64,000 bases of DNA from NCBI RefSeq assembly GCF_023973825.1, contig NC_090125.1, forward strand, positions 2,763,412-2,827,411, written 5' to 3'. The notes beneath the pieces are model-generated. The model did no database searches and was not told where the DNA came from. It saw only the letters and a list, made by a program, of their open reading frames with translations. Of this stretch, positions 24,862 through 37,604 are shown piece by piece. Position numbers and translations under genes: made by a program. Position 1 is the stretch's first letter, and each line of letters starts with the position of its first letter. Source of the stretch: Plasmodium brasilianum (Eukaryota; Apicomplexa; Aconoidasida; Haemosporida; Plasmodiidae).

Positions 24862-25546
24862 GGGCATTCTCTTTTTAAGTTTTCACACAGCGCTATTTAT
24901 TACTATACCATATTCTTCCCTTTTGTTTACGCTCTCGTGTGTACTTTATGTCTTTTTTTATTTTATGTACATATTTTTGATTCATTATTTTTGTACTCTT
25001 ATATTCCTTCCATTATTTTTACACCTTTTTTTTTTTTTTTTTTGGTGATTCACCATATTATGAAGTTTATTATGATTACATATTAAACGTTGTACACAAT
25101 TTCTTTACGTTATATTTATAATATGGATAAACTATTTTGCTCTGTATCATATCCTTTTATTTGGTTATTCAAATGAACCTTATTTTATTTATATATAATT
25201 TAAAAAAATTTTTGTGCGTTTCTTTATTTCCAGCTGTGAAGCTGAAAAATGGAAATTAATAATCTTTTTGTTTAATAAAAAGAATAAAATTATTTTGCTG
25301 AACAGTGGTTTATTACATAAAAAAATGGGAAACATATGTTATATGCTAAAAATTTTAAAAAGTTAACTAGTACAAATCAAAGAAAGCGTCATGCGAAATT
25401 CTTTGAGACATTAAAAAAAAAAAGGAAAAAAAAAAAAAAACAAAAAAATAATAAATAAATATTTAATTAATAAAAATTTCACTGAGATATATATGACACT
25501 CACACATATATATATACATACACGTGTATATCATTACGTGCATTTT
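24862..25546. other. Convergent intergenic region (CWF18 / Sir2B 3' ends)
   Basis: Short AT-rich 3' UTR sequence with T runs near 25025 and A runs near 25412 and 25430. No gene. Confidence 0.65.
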
Positions 25547-28500
25547 TTATAAACATTCGAATAAATCGTTAATATAATTCAAAAGCCAAAGAGGAAAATA
25601 GCATATTTCCTTGTACAGGGTAGAATCAATAATGTGCTCTTTGTTTATGTTATTTATTAGATCATTATATGTTTCGTGCCATATTTCATTTCTACATTTC
25701 TGCAGTGTGTTCGAATGTTTTTTATCCCTTATAAGTTTTCTATATGGAGTATATATTTTTTGAGGTTTAATATATTTGGGTATTTTAGATACTAATTCTC
25801 CAAGTTTATGTTTATTACTTATTAAAATTGTAGGGCAAAATAAGAAATGTGAGTAGGAACAATCACTGTCTTCACATTTATTTTCTGTGCTAATATAACT
25901 TTTTTCCAGAGGATTATTAACAGTTCCTTTATAAGATATATTATCATTTGCCAATTTACAATGATCGGCACAAGAGTTCTGCCCAATGTAATTATTTTGC
26001 AGTATATCGGAATTTATAGCTTTCCCGTCATATGGCATGCTATTATTATTACTACTACTATAATAATTATTATTTTTCTGCATATAATTTTCAGAACTGA
26101 GCTTATTATCATTCCACTCGGTAGCTATTGCATTGCTATAACAGTTGTACACATTACGAAAATTTCCGTAACTATTATATATTGTTTCATTTTCTGTAGA
26201 AGATTTATCTGAATAACTCGACTCCTCAATATTTTGTATAAAATCTTTATCTTTCGTTATATTCATTTCGTTTATATAAGAACACTGATTTATTTTGCAT
26301 AATTTATTTATTTCTTCCTGCATTATTAAATCTTGTTTGTGTCTTATTATATTACTTTCTTCTGAATAGCTATTTTTTAATCGATAATTAAATGAATTAT
26401 TTTTGATTAGGTCTTTGTTAATTTTTATTTTATACAAATCCTTATATTCATTCATATAAAGATCATAAAAAATAAAAAATTTTTCCTCCTTGTTTTCATC
26501 GGAAGAGGAGCACAAGCTGAAGTCATTTAATTTTCTTTTTTTTCTCTCTCTAAATGTATAATGACCTTGATAAGAAAGCTTTTGCTTTTGAATAAATAAA
26601 TTTATAAAATTACTTGTATATATATTAATACTTTTTGAAAGGGAAAGGCTCTTTATAAAAACTTCCATTTTATCAATCTCTCTCTTCTCTCGTGTATAGT
26701 TCGTTTTTTCTTTATTTGACTTATTTATTAAACAAAATAAATTATATAACAGTTTAATCGAATTTGGTAACTCAAAGGGCATGTAACTATTATAATTGTA
26801 CATTTTATTAGAATTACTTAATATTGCTAACAGTTCAACTTTTGATTTTGGTTGGATGTTAATTGGGTTATAGCCCACATGAACATGTTCATTTAATATT
26901 TCGGAAATTTGAAAATGTTCCAAACGAGGTTTGTTACAATTCTCACAGCACGAATAATTTTCACTCATATCGTTATTATTGTTGTCATTATTATTATTAC
27001 TATTATGCCTATTATCGTAGTCATTATTATAATCCTTATTATTTTCTAATTCCCCATACTTATTTTCATTTTGCGCTCTTTTGCTTTCATAACAGTCATT
27101 TCCGTCAAGGAACTTGTGCGCGTTCTTATGGCATAAATATTTATTTTTAATCAAACTAAAACTTCTAATACTATTTTTGCTATTATTGAAATAATCAACG
27201 TCATCAATATCATCACCATGAGTGTAGGCCACATTAACAATCCATGTATTTAGTTCAATAAAAGTACTATGTTCATTGTAATTTAATTTTAATAAAACAA
27301 AAGAATTATACCATAACTCTATTTCTAATAGGCACGAATAATTCGTTCTTATTATCCATATGCCTTTATTGCTGTCTACTACTCTTACTGAAGTTTTACA
27401 TAAACTGTCCAAGGAGACTGTTTTAATATTTTTAATCATTGAACATTTTATTAAAAAAAGTTGTTCCCGGGTGTTGTTTGAGGACTTTTGTTCATTTACG
27501 GTTCCATCGTTACCACTTATGGTATTGTAAGGTGTGTAATTCTCTTCGTCCGTATCATTATTATTATTATATTTATTTATTTTTTTTTTGTTATTATCAG
27601 TATTGTTACTGTTAACATCTCCTCCATTAGTACCATAAAAATACTTGTCATCTCTATCGTGAGAAACTTTCTTATAACCACTATAATTATTGAGAGTTTC
27701 CTTTTTATCAATTAATAAACTACTTCCTTCTTGGTCAAAATGTTTTCCTTGATTTGAATTGTTATTATTGTTATTTAATGAAAATTTAGACGATGGATCC
27801 ACTTCTGTGTTATTGTTATAACCATCTTTTATTTCCTCTTTAACTTCCCGTAAAGACTCTAGGTCTTTTTTCGAGTTCATAACTGTGATTAGTTCATCAC
27901 ATAGTAAATCAAAATCCATTAGTTGGCATCTAACTACAATAATCAAAGCATTTCTAACAGACAATGGATCAAGAGAAAATTCATTAATAATAATATCTGA
28001 AATATCATTGACATTTGAATGTAAACTTAAATTAACTTCTTTTGATAAAGACGATTTTTGATAGTTAATCAAACAGCTATATGAATTTTCATTAGCAAAT
28101 TTCTTTTTGGAAGGATAATAGCTTGCTGGTACAATATAAAAACTGGAACCCAAACAAAAATGAAAATCAGCCCTTTGCGAATGTTTGATTGAATTTAAAT
28201 GAAAAAAATCCTCATACGCATTATTCCAGTCTAATAAGACGTCCGTACAAATTCCTACTGGTGGAAATGAACATAAAAAACATAAAGAACCTGTAGGCTT
28301 AAAACTAATTGTAGATATAACAAAATCTCTTAAATATCTTCTACCACAAAAATCACATCTTTCTATGAAAATATTTCCATGTATTTCTGAAATTTTCGAA
28401 AATTTTGTTCCACATCTATAATGCAAGGAATCTATATTTTGCGTAATTAAGTATTTTATAATATTTCTATTCATTAATTCTTTTATCATGATATGTGTTT

Positions 28501-29506
28501 TTGTCGGTAAAGCTAAATGAAGATCTATAATTTGTTTTTTCCTATTTCCAAATATTACATAATTTTCATCTGACTTTAAATGGTTAGTTATATTTGTTTT
28601 TTCATCAGTAATGGATGAATTATGCATATATACATTTTTATTATCTGATAATGAACTGCTATTCTGAGAATTACTGCTTGAATTTTCCTTCTTAATATAT
28701 ATGTTTCTTTTCTTTGATTGTTTATCTTTGCTATCATTATATGAATAATTTGGATCTAAATAGGGTCTATATGATTTATCTTTTCTGTCCACGTTTTTAC
28801 TGTTCAGTGCGCTGTCACTGCTATCTCCATTTTCACTCTTGTCTGCATTATTAGCTGAGCTATTATGTGAACAGTCCTCTTCCACATTACTGTAACTCTT
28901 TAACGAATTTTTAATATCTATATAGGTATTGTAGTGGTCGGTCATATTTAGATTTGTATTTCTTTTATGATGTTCAAGAGAAGAGTCAGATATGGCTGAG
29001 CATCTTTCAATTTTATCGTCTTCACTAAAATTTTCAACTTTTTCTTTTTTAATAACATTAAATTGGGGTTCTGCTTTATTATTTGAGGAATAATATATTG
29101 TGGCATAATTTAAATTTTCATATTTTCCCTGCAATGATCCTTTTATCGTCTTGTATGTCTTTATTTTTTCCTCTTCGTTTTCCCTTTGCTTTACCTCTTC
29201 CTTTTCCATTTGCTTTACCTCACCCTTTTTCTTTTCCCTTTCGTTTTGTATTCTTCTTTTGTAGTTTATTTCGTTACGGGACTCATTTGTCCATATCCCT
29301 GTTGGACCTCTAAAATCCTGTAGCCCAGAACTGGTAGATATACCAGCACCTGAATGCACAACAATGTATTCACTTGTTTTTATTTTTTCTAACAATTCTT
29401 TTACTTTGCGTTTTTCTTCTTCGTCATCTTCAAAATATTCTTTTTCACCTAGTGGACCTTTGTTTTCATTTTTAGACAAGCGCAATGCATAATTCATGCA
29501 GCTCAT
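25547..29506 (-). CDS. SIR2B: NAD-dependent deacylase Sir2B
   Basis: Sir2B is a nuclear class III histone deacetylase that helps silence subtelomeric variant gene families in Plasmodium. The product is 1319 residues from the ATG at 29506; an in-frame ATG nine codons upstream is less like the family start MSC. Sirtuin motifs are in order: HSGAGISTSSGLQDFRG near residues 51-67, TQNIDSLHYRCGT near 355, catalytic His in EIHGNIF near 375, zinc cysteines CDFC and CFLC near 384-411, and FCLGSSFYIVPA near 447. The fold is interrupted by a low-complexity insert of roughly 245 residues between GPTGIW and DLHLALPTKT. After the catalytic part come about 850 residues of Asn/Ser-rich sequence with a few ordered islands; the C-terminus is ordered (WLLNYINDLFECL). 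The large size is typical of Plasmodium Sir2B. Confidence 0.94.
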   Translation of the reverse strand: MSCMNYALRLSKNENKGPLGEKEYFEDDEEEKRKVKELLEKIKTSEYIVVHSGAGISTSSGLQDFRGPTGIWTNESRNEINYKRRIQNEREKKKGEVKQMEKEEVKQRENEEEKIKTYKTIKGSLQGKYENLNYATIYYSSNNKAEPQFNVIKKEKVENFSEDDKIERCSAISDSSLEHHKRNTNLNMTDHYNTYIDIKNSLKSYSNVEEDCSHNSSANNADKSENGDSSDSALNSKNVDRKDKSYRPYLDPNYSYNDSKDKQSKKRNIYIKKENSSSNSQNSSSLSDNKNVYMHNSSITDEKTNITNHLKSDENYVIFGNRKKQIIDLHLALPTKTHIMIKELMNRNIIKYLITQNIDSLHYRCGTKFSKISEIHGNIFIERCDFCGRRYLRDFVISTISFKPTGSLCFLCSFPPVGICTDVLLDWNNAYEDFFHLNSIKHSQRADFHFCLGSSFYIVPASYYPSKKKFANENSYSCLINYQKSSLSKEVNLSLHSNVNDISDIIINEFSLDPLSVRNALIIVVRCQLMDFDLLCDELITVMNSKKDLESLREVKEEIKDGYNNNTEVDPSSKFSLNNNNNNSNQGKHFDQEGSSLLIDKKETLNNYSGYKKVSHDRDDKYFYGTNGGDVNSNNTDNNKKKINKYNNNNDTDEENYTPYNTISGNDGTVNEQKSSNNTREQLFLIKCSMIKNIKTVSLDSLCKTSVRVVDSNKGIWIIRTNYSCLLEIELWYNSFVLLKLNYNEHSTFIELNTWIVNVAYTHGDDIDDVDYFNNSKNSIRSFSLIKNKYLCHKNAHKFLDGNDCYESKRAQNENKYGELENNKDYNNDYDNRHNSNNNNDNNNNDMSENYSCCENCNKPRLEHFQISEILNEHVHVGYNPINIQPKSKVELLAILSNSNKMYNYNSYMPFELPNSIKLLYNLFCLINKSNKEKTNYTREKREIDKMEVFIKSLSLSKSINIYTSNFINLFIQKQKLSYQGHYTFRERKKRKLNDFSLCSSSDENKEEKFFIFYDLYMNEYKDLYKIKINKDLIKNNSFNYRLKNSYSEESNIIRHKQDLIMQEEINKLCKINQCSYINEMNITKDKDFIQNIEESSYSDKSSTENETIYNSYGNFRNVYNCYSNAIATEWNDNKLSSENYMQKNNNYYSSSNNNSMPYDGKAINSDILQNNYIGQNSCADHCKLANDNISYKGTVNNPLEKSYISTENKCEDSDCSYSHFLFCPTILISNKHKLGELVSKIPKYIKPQKIYTPYRKLIRDKKHSNTLQKCRNEIWHETYNDLINNINKEHIIDSTLYKEICYFPLWLLNYINDLFECL

Positions 29507-31438
29507 TTTACCATAAAAATGAGAAACGAACAAATGAGGTTGTGGTTGAACAGAAGGTTGCTGTACAAGAAAAAGAATAAGAAGGCGTAAAAAAAGAAGA
29601 CGAAAAAATTATACATATAAAAAAGAGTATGTAATAATTTACATTCCATATGTTACTTATCTTTCCATTTATTTGTAGTACCATTCAATTTTTAAAAGTT
29701 TATTATATCATCTGCATATCGTCATCTCTATAAAAATGATCAAACTTTACATGTTCGTTAAAATGTTTTTTCTTTTTTTCCAAAAGTACACATGACTTAT
29801 GTATCTTTTTTAAAAAATAATTTATTTTTATAAACTAAACTATGAAGTAACATTATATTATTATATTCATTCAATTAAATCATTATCCTTCAAGTGCTGC
29901 TTCCCTGTTAAAGTGAGCCTCAATACAATTTTGTGTTCTTTCATATATACTTACAATTCAATGATATTATATCCCTTTTACGTTGTTATGCAGTTATTGT
30001 TATTATGGTACTTTTATGCCTATTTATTTATTAATATTATGATACATTTATGCCTATTTATTTATTAATATTATGATACTTTTATGCCTATTTAATTATT
30101 AATATTATGATACTTTTATGCCTATTTAATTATGAATAGTATGGTATTTTTACAACTATTCATTAGTTATATACCTTCTTTTAATCTTTCGCTAAATTAT
30201 ATATATTTATATAAAAAGGGACACTAATATAAGCAACTTAGAAATATCACTTGCTATTGGATTTATGTTCCATTTTAATGATTTATCAGAACATCATTAC
30301 GTAAACAGAAATGTATAAAAGGAAAAAAACATAAAATACAAGTACGCGAAAAACATACGTACAATATATATATATGTATACATGCTCTTATTTATGTAAT
30401 AAAAAATTTATTTTTTCTTGTTTTGAATTAAATTATAAGTTAAAGCAAAACTGCAATAGCAGTGATTTTTTTCACATATATATATATATACATATATTTA
30501 TATATAATGTTCAATGAGATATTGACCTGAAGTGTATCTTCAGTATTTAAAGTATGTTAAAGAATAAACAATGGAATAACTCACAAGTTCAATTTTTTTA
30601 AATTACATGAACTTAATAGTGAAAAAAAAATAAAGGGTACTTTTACAAAACTGAGGAGAAGGTTCATCTTATTTCCACCTTTCTAAATATGTTAAGTGTT
30701 GACGAGAACTCCTTTTTAAGATAATATTTTCCATATTTTAATTTGGTATAATATATAGAGGTTAGCAAAAATTAGTAACTTTTTACAAAATTGTGGATTA
30801 TATATTTGGATATAATGGAATAATGATGATTTATTTTAAATTAGAATAAAAGGATAAAAAAAACAAAGTGTACATGTAAAACGTAGTAATTTTGTAATAG
30901 TTAATAGAATAATCATTTGTTGAATTACATAAAAGCATATAAAAATTAACGCTTTAGGTAGACAATTATTTTTACTTTTTCCTTTTTTTTTAAAATATAT
31001 AAAATTGCTTAAAGATTTATAAACTACATTTTTTAATTTTAATAATTTATGAATGGTATATATATAGATACCGTGATATTTCACGAAGTGATAAGTACAC
31101 ATATCTGAAAACACATGTAATATTCTACTTAGTAATGTGTTAAGGCAAAATCAAAATAGAATAAGCATATCAGTAAAAAGAAAAACTGTAATAATACATA
31201 TTAACAAATGGCAATGCTGATTTTTAAAATTTTCAAATGTATTTTATTATTATGTTCATAAAGGTATAATATTTTAATTACACATAAAATTGAAAACTGT
31301 TAAAAACAAGTTGAGCTTTGCGGTTGAATAGCTTATTATTATGTTATTCAACAAAATCGAAACTTTTATCCTCTTAGAAAGAAAAGACGAACATATAAAA
31401 AATTATGAGAATATTTTACTGTTAATGTGTATATAATA
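29507..31438. other. Intergenic region between the NSE2-like gene and Sir2B
   Basis: Both flanking genes are on the minus strand, so this contains the Sir2B promoter and the 3' UTR of the NSE2-like gene. It includes the 34-bp minisatellite at 30004-30139. A 92-codon frame at 30836-31114 (-) has no recognisable feature and I do not call it. Confidence 0.6.
30004..30139. repeat. 34-bp minisatellite, four copies
   Basis: Four 34-bp units run head to tail. Each has the form tatgatacttttatgccta followed by tttatttattaatat, with single-base variants (tatggt/tatgat, tttattt/tttaatt). A fifth copy decays after 30140. It lies about 500-630 bp upstream of the Sir2B start. Confidence 0.9.
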
Positions 31439-32193
31439 TTATAAATATGCGTACATACATATGTGCATGGACATATGATATATATATATAAATTTGTGTG
31501 GAAAATGATCTAACGTATCTATTTCATTATTTTTTCCTTTTATTGAATTTATGGTTATACCATCATTCCTTAGATTTATATAATATTCCTTCGCTTCTGT
31601 TATATTATCCCTAAATTTCTTGAACCTAATTTAAAAAAAAATTCAACATGATAAAAAAGGTAATGCCCTTTATTAAGTATTCCTAAAAAATAATACTATA
31701 CTTGCTTATATATAATAATTTATATAAAAAAAAAGTTAGACAATTAGAACATATTATATAAATGCAACCTTGAATGATGAAGAAATTCGTAATCTGGATG
31801 CAAGCTATTTTTGTAAACTTTCTTTTTGCATGCTAAAAAAAAAAAAAAAAGTAAACATATGCACAAAAAGGAAAAAAACTGATAGAGCAGAATAGGGAAA
31901 AAAAAAAATAAGGTAGAATATAAAATTCTTTTATTTCATATACATAATAAAAGAAAAAATAAAAATTAATACCTGCAATTGGACACTCAATTGTGTCTTT
32001 ATTTACCCTGAATAAAACATACGAAAAAATTAGTATGTACGTAATATAAGTTTCTTATTTCATTTTGTTTTTTTAACAAATAAGTTTTACATTAGCCGCA
32101 GAATAAACGCCTTTTCAAATGTGTGCACGCAGGCTCTCCTATTTTTGCTGAATCTGAAATTATGTGAATTGTATAAAAACACAGTATTAATGA

Positions 32194-32226
<33 letters not shown>

Positions 32227-33816
32227 GATTATCACTTTTCGTGGAATATCGTATTATAAAATATTGTCTGCAGTATTATACATGTTCACCGCTCACACAT
32301 TGTTCCCGTATTTGAGGTGCAATATTTTTTTTTATTAAATAATTAAATAAAAATAAACAAACATCCAAATATTTTTACCTTTGTGTAACAGGATCTTCAA
32401 AAGGCATTTGTGATATTGGGCATTTGGTAGGAAACACTCCGACCTCTTCGTCCACTACTAATTCATCCTCATCGTCATCTTTTTGATTTTTTAAATGGAA
32501 CTATTAAATGTGAACGGAAAAATACGCATATAAAAAAAGAAAAAAAGTATTATATATAATGTTTTATAAACATAGCATACAAGTGAATGATACTTTATAC
32601 TTAAATAAACAATGAAATTTCTTTTTACTTCTTTATTTTTTTTTCTGATTTTTTTTTCATGTCAATACTCTTGCTAATCTAGAAATATCCTTTTCATCTG
32701 ATTGGTTTCCTAATGTGCGCATATAAAAAATTTTTTTATTAACAACATATATGCTAAAATTCTGTATAATGTAATTACCGGGGAAAGGATGATAAAATGA
32801 TCATCAATATTTGTCTTAATATGTTCATAAAATTGTTAGCTCTGTAAGGTGAATCTCGATATATATACATATGCATACATACAGACACACAGAATATACG
32901 TATGTATATTTTCATATATGTTTGTTCTCATATTAATTAGTTCTTCACAAAATATAGAAGTTTAAAATGTGGAATATATTTAACAGAATTGTAAAATATC
33001 AGGTTTATGCAATAAAAGAGCGATATCTTTGTTTACCTTGTAACTTTAATTTTACATACTTATTGACTAATTTCAAAAATTTTTCATCAATATTTAGTTC
33101 TTCTGATATGCAATATAAAATATAAAGGTAATTTAAAATTTTCATGATAATAAGGTTTATAATAAGGAAGGAAATGAGAAGGAAACATAGACAAGAAAAT
33201 CAAAAGAAAAGTGAAGGATAGATGATTTTTTCTCTCTTCGAAAATGCGTTTACCTGAACCTGGATGAATATTGAAATATTCCATATGTGTAATATTAAAA
33301 TACATCAAGTGATATAAAATTTTAAAATTATTAATAAAATGAAAACAAACTTATATATCATTTTTATTTGGTTGTTTATTTAGGCAAACTTACGAAAATA
33401 TTTAATTGAAAACAATATATTATACAATATTTTTTGCAAATGATTGTGATATTTTTGAATTTCGTGAGAAGGTGTGTATTCTTTGTCATATTTATCTAAA
33501 CTATCCCAAATGTCTGTAAAATATGGGCTCTATAACCAGATAATGAAAAATTATATTTAACCAGTATATAAAATTTAAAGAAGGGTATACAAAATTTTAT
33601 TTTATTATTTTTTTTTTATAAAACTACATAATCCTCATCTGGCAGTTCATCTTCAGTGTTTCTTTGTGCCTAAAACAGATATTTTACATTCCATAGGACA
33701 TGAAAGGGATGATGATTTTTTAACTAATACTTTTGAAGTACTTACATAATTTTCTTATTTTTTCCTTCTTTTTTTTATAGACATACCTTCTTAGATGAAT
33801 TATCTTCTTCATGCAT
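31439..33816 (-). CDS. NSE2: NSE2/MMS21-type SP-RING E3 SUMO ligase (11 exons)
   Basis: NSE2/MMS21 is the SUMO ligase subunit of the SMC5/6 DNA repair complex. I rebuilt the gene from minus-strand GT..AG exons: 33816-33787, 33669-33628, 33529-33394, 33349-33254, 33102-33037, 32709-32669, 32500-32379, 32153-32091, 32007-31973, 31832-31769 and 31625-31439. The phases agree at every junction, the total is 882 nt, and the product is 293 residues. The SP-RING is split over four exons. It shows CPISQMPFEDPVT (Cys164), ACVHTFEK (Cys186, His188) and ECPIAAC (Cys207, Cys212). The Cys186-Cys207-Cys212 spacing is the same as I recall for yeast Mms21 (200-221-226). The N-terminal half is helical and unassigned; the C-terminus follows the RING directly. 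PIAS/Siz-type ligases have a different surround, so NSE2 is preferred. The 44-bp intron 3 is unusually short. Confidence 0.85.
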
Positions 33817-36800
33817 TACGGTTTAAATTGTTTTGAAGTAATATTCCTAATACTGAAATATTGCTTATTATATATTAACTGTCGAAATAAAATTTAATTT
33901 CAGTATAAATAAAATTTTTCTCCCTTTTACTATTAAGGGTTTAGATTACTAAAATTATTAACATTCAATATATTTGAAAGAATCAAAACTTTGATATCTC
34001 AAAAATTGTTTAAAATTTTATTCATCGAAAATGATTTTTTTTTATATATATTTTTCACAAATTTTGTTTTTGCATTAACAAAGTGGATGATAATTTTACT
34101 GTTGATACTTATATATGAAATGTGAATACTACACACGGTTATTTCAATGTGAGAAAATGACTTTTAATTTCTGTCGATAGTGTTACATGTTTTACATGAA
34201 TATATGCGTATTTTTTTTATTTTTTTTTTTTTTTGTGCACCATACTGATCATTTGTTTGAACATTTTTAATTTACATTTATTCATATACTCATATATATA
34301 TTTGTGCATTTACCTAATTAAATCTTTTTATACGAACGTTTAAACACAAATAAAAAAATATCTGAAATAAATGTGTTGTTTTTCATTTTTAATTTGACAA
34401 ACAAAAACTGATGAGTAAAAAAAATTGTCATTATACCGTATACATATATAGGTATGCACATTATTATGCAATATTATAAACATGTCATATATTTCCTTTT
34501 TAAGGAATATGTTTATTTATCAGTATACGGAAGATGATACTGTTATCTTTGAAGCAAAATTGGGAAAATATTAAGAATAATTATATAGATTTTATGTGAG
34601 ATAAGGATTCTTTTTATATTCTTGTTTTACATTAACAGATAAACTTAACACAACAATTAATTTACAGTTGTAATGCTTACGTAGAATTTTCATTTCCTCT
34701 TTAAAAAAGTTAACAAAATTTTAATTAAAAAAATGCAAGAACTGTAGAGTGGGAGAAGAAAATTGAAAAATAACAACTCCATTAAGGGCAATTTTTAAAA
34801 TAGGTCGATTTTGTTTATAGATTTGCACACATATATATTCATTAAATTAACATTAAGATATGCCTCTATGAAAGGATGAAATAAAGCAAGCAGGTGGTAT
34901 AATATATACGATTTAATGGTCATAGTTATATATATTATGACAGCTTCGAATAATAATTTAAAAAAGACAGCTTGTAATAAATTCACATTTAGCACACAAA
35001 AATATTTTTTTTATTCGGTCTTTATTACAACAATATGTTCCATTTTTTGCAATTTTTCAATCGATTTTTTGCTTTGCCATCGACTTTCAATTTTTAAATT
35101 AATGTAGCTCAAAAAAAAAAATTATATGTTCCTATCTCAACACAAATTGAAACAACTAAATTTTGATAAATTACACTTTTGTTATATCATGAAAAGTTTT
35201 TAGAATACTATATATTTTCACAGTTAAACCTTTGAATTCTCTTTTTTTTTTTTCACATTCATACAAAACAGGAATTTATGGGAAGTCAATTATTTTATAT
35301 AAAAATTTGTTCATATTTTCAAAAAAATAAAAATTTTCTTGAATCTTTTGCACATATTCTTATTTAAAATATTTCTATTTCTTATTTTTTTTTTAATGTA
35401 CGTTATGCAAAAGGGTATAAGTGATTATTTTTTTTCCATTTTAACCACATATTTATGAAGAAAGAAAAATACGCCTTTAAAAGAACAACCGTTCTTCTTC
35501 ATTCTCTTCAAGCTATGTGAAAGACATTTAGGCATGTTGTATAAATGTATGTTAAAAAATTAAATGTATAATATTATATAAAATGAATCTTTTCTTATAT
35601 ATTAAGTTATCTCATATGTCCTTTGCATATATGCATAGGTATATATATATATATATCTATATATAAACAAATGATATGTTTCCGCCTTACTTTATAAACA
35701 ATAGAAATGTTTTATATTTTGAATAATGAAAAGGAATAGAAGGGAAAAAGATGATGAAAGTATTTTTAAATTTCAAAAAGTATAATTTTATGTGGTTTCA
35801 TTATTATAATACCATTTGCATGTTAAGAAACTATTTCAATAACTTGACAAATTATTTGACAAATTGTTATTTATTAAGAAAAATAAAAGGAACAAAATTA
35901 GAAAGTGTTCATGAAGAAAGAAAAATGCATTGTTTTTTTTTTTTAATATATACAGTATACTTTATGCTTTGCATAATGTGTTAAAAATAGGAAAAAAATA
36001 AAAATATATTCTTTTTTTAAATGTTCCATATTTTATTCAAATGTGATAAATAAAAATAGCACATCTTATTTTTAAATATATGAAGTGCTAAGTAAATATT
36101 CAGTTATATTTGTATATACATATATATATATAATACATGTGCATAAATGAATGAATACGTATAAATATTTTCAGGGTGAACAAATATGTTTACTTTTTAT
36201 TGAGTTTATGCATATATGTGTATATATATAACGTACGTACATGCATAAATGAAGATTTATATATATGTACGTACATTAGTTTTTAAAAACATTCCTTTTC
36301 CTTGAACTGCACGTTTTTTAACATTTATTTCTTTATTTTTAATGTTATATTTTTTTTTCGGAAAGATACTGTTGCTCAATTTTCCACATTTATTTCTTTT
36401 AAATAATTAAATAGAGGTGCCATAATCTGTGAAAAATACATACATAATAAAATTTACATTCAACCATTGCGTCGTTTGAATATCTACGTTTTCACGCCTT
36501 AATTATTTTTCTTAGGTTGTAGTTTGTGTATTATTTTTATTCAAAAATGCATAATATTACAGCTATAACGTGCACGAAACTTCTATGTATGCTTTATTAT
36601 TCTATTATAATATTTTTTAAAGTATGCAAATATATATTTATGCATACAATATATATTGTTTACAATTGTCATTTTAGCAATTTATAAATAAATTATAAAT
36701 AAAAAAAAGTACTTGTGAACAAAAATGGTGCATATCATTTTATTTATTCAATATTATAAAGAAATTTTAATAAAATCTATTTACATAAGTAAAAAAAAAA

Positions 36801-37554
36801 TATGAATTTTTATAAAATTCTTGAATTTTTTACACGTTTTGAGCTGTGTATATTTTTTTTGTTAAACAAATTTTATTGAAAATAATTATCCTTCAAAAGA
36901 TTTAAACTGTTTATTATGGATACATTTAAATGCCTATTCAAAAAAAAAAAAAAAATTGTAAATTTTTATATAATGCTCAAAGTGTAAATATTAGTCAACA
37001 AACTTTAAATCATTTGTTTCTTTTTTTTTTTTGTTTTTTTTTTTTTTTTTTCCAACAGTCAATTATTTTATATTAAAATGCAGGAATTAACATGTAGCTA
37101 TTTCGTATAGCTGTTATTTAACGCACAGAAAAGTTCGTAAATAATTTATTATACAGAACTGTTTTATAAATATTTACTTTTTTTTTTTTTTTTTTTTTTT
37201 ATGTATTACAAAGTAATAAAGATACTTTTGAAAGTGAAACTAACTGAATTTTTTAAATTTACGCTATTACAAAAATGGTACATATATAGGTGTATATACA
37301 TAAGCACATAATATATAAATGTATTTTACGTGCTATCTTTAACATAGATATGTAAATGTATGTTTATACATATATATATATTCTTAATAGCTCATTGCTC
37401 AAATGTTACAGAGAATAAAGGTATTGAAATAGTATTTTGAAAAAAACATTATACAGAAAAACGTAGTGAAGTAAGATAATATATTTTAAATTACATTTTT
37501 TCTTTTTTTTTTACCAAATATACATCAACAGGAATGTTTTAATGTATGTATGTG

Positions 37555-37604
<50 letters not shown>

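Noticed and set aside
30836..31114. 92-codon minus-strand frame between Sir2B and the NSE2-like gene.
   Set aside because: Low-information Phe/Ile/Lys sequence without recognisable feature.
35751..35984. 77-codon plus-strand frame in the 4.5-kb spacer.
   Set aside because: No motif and biased composition; no flanking exons found.
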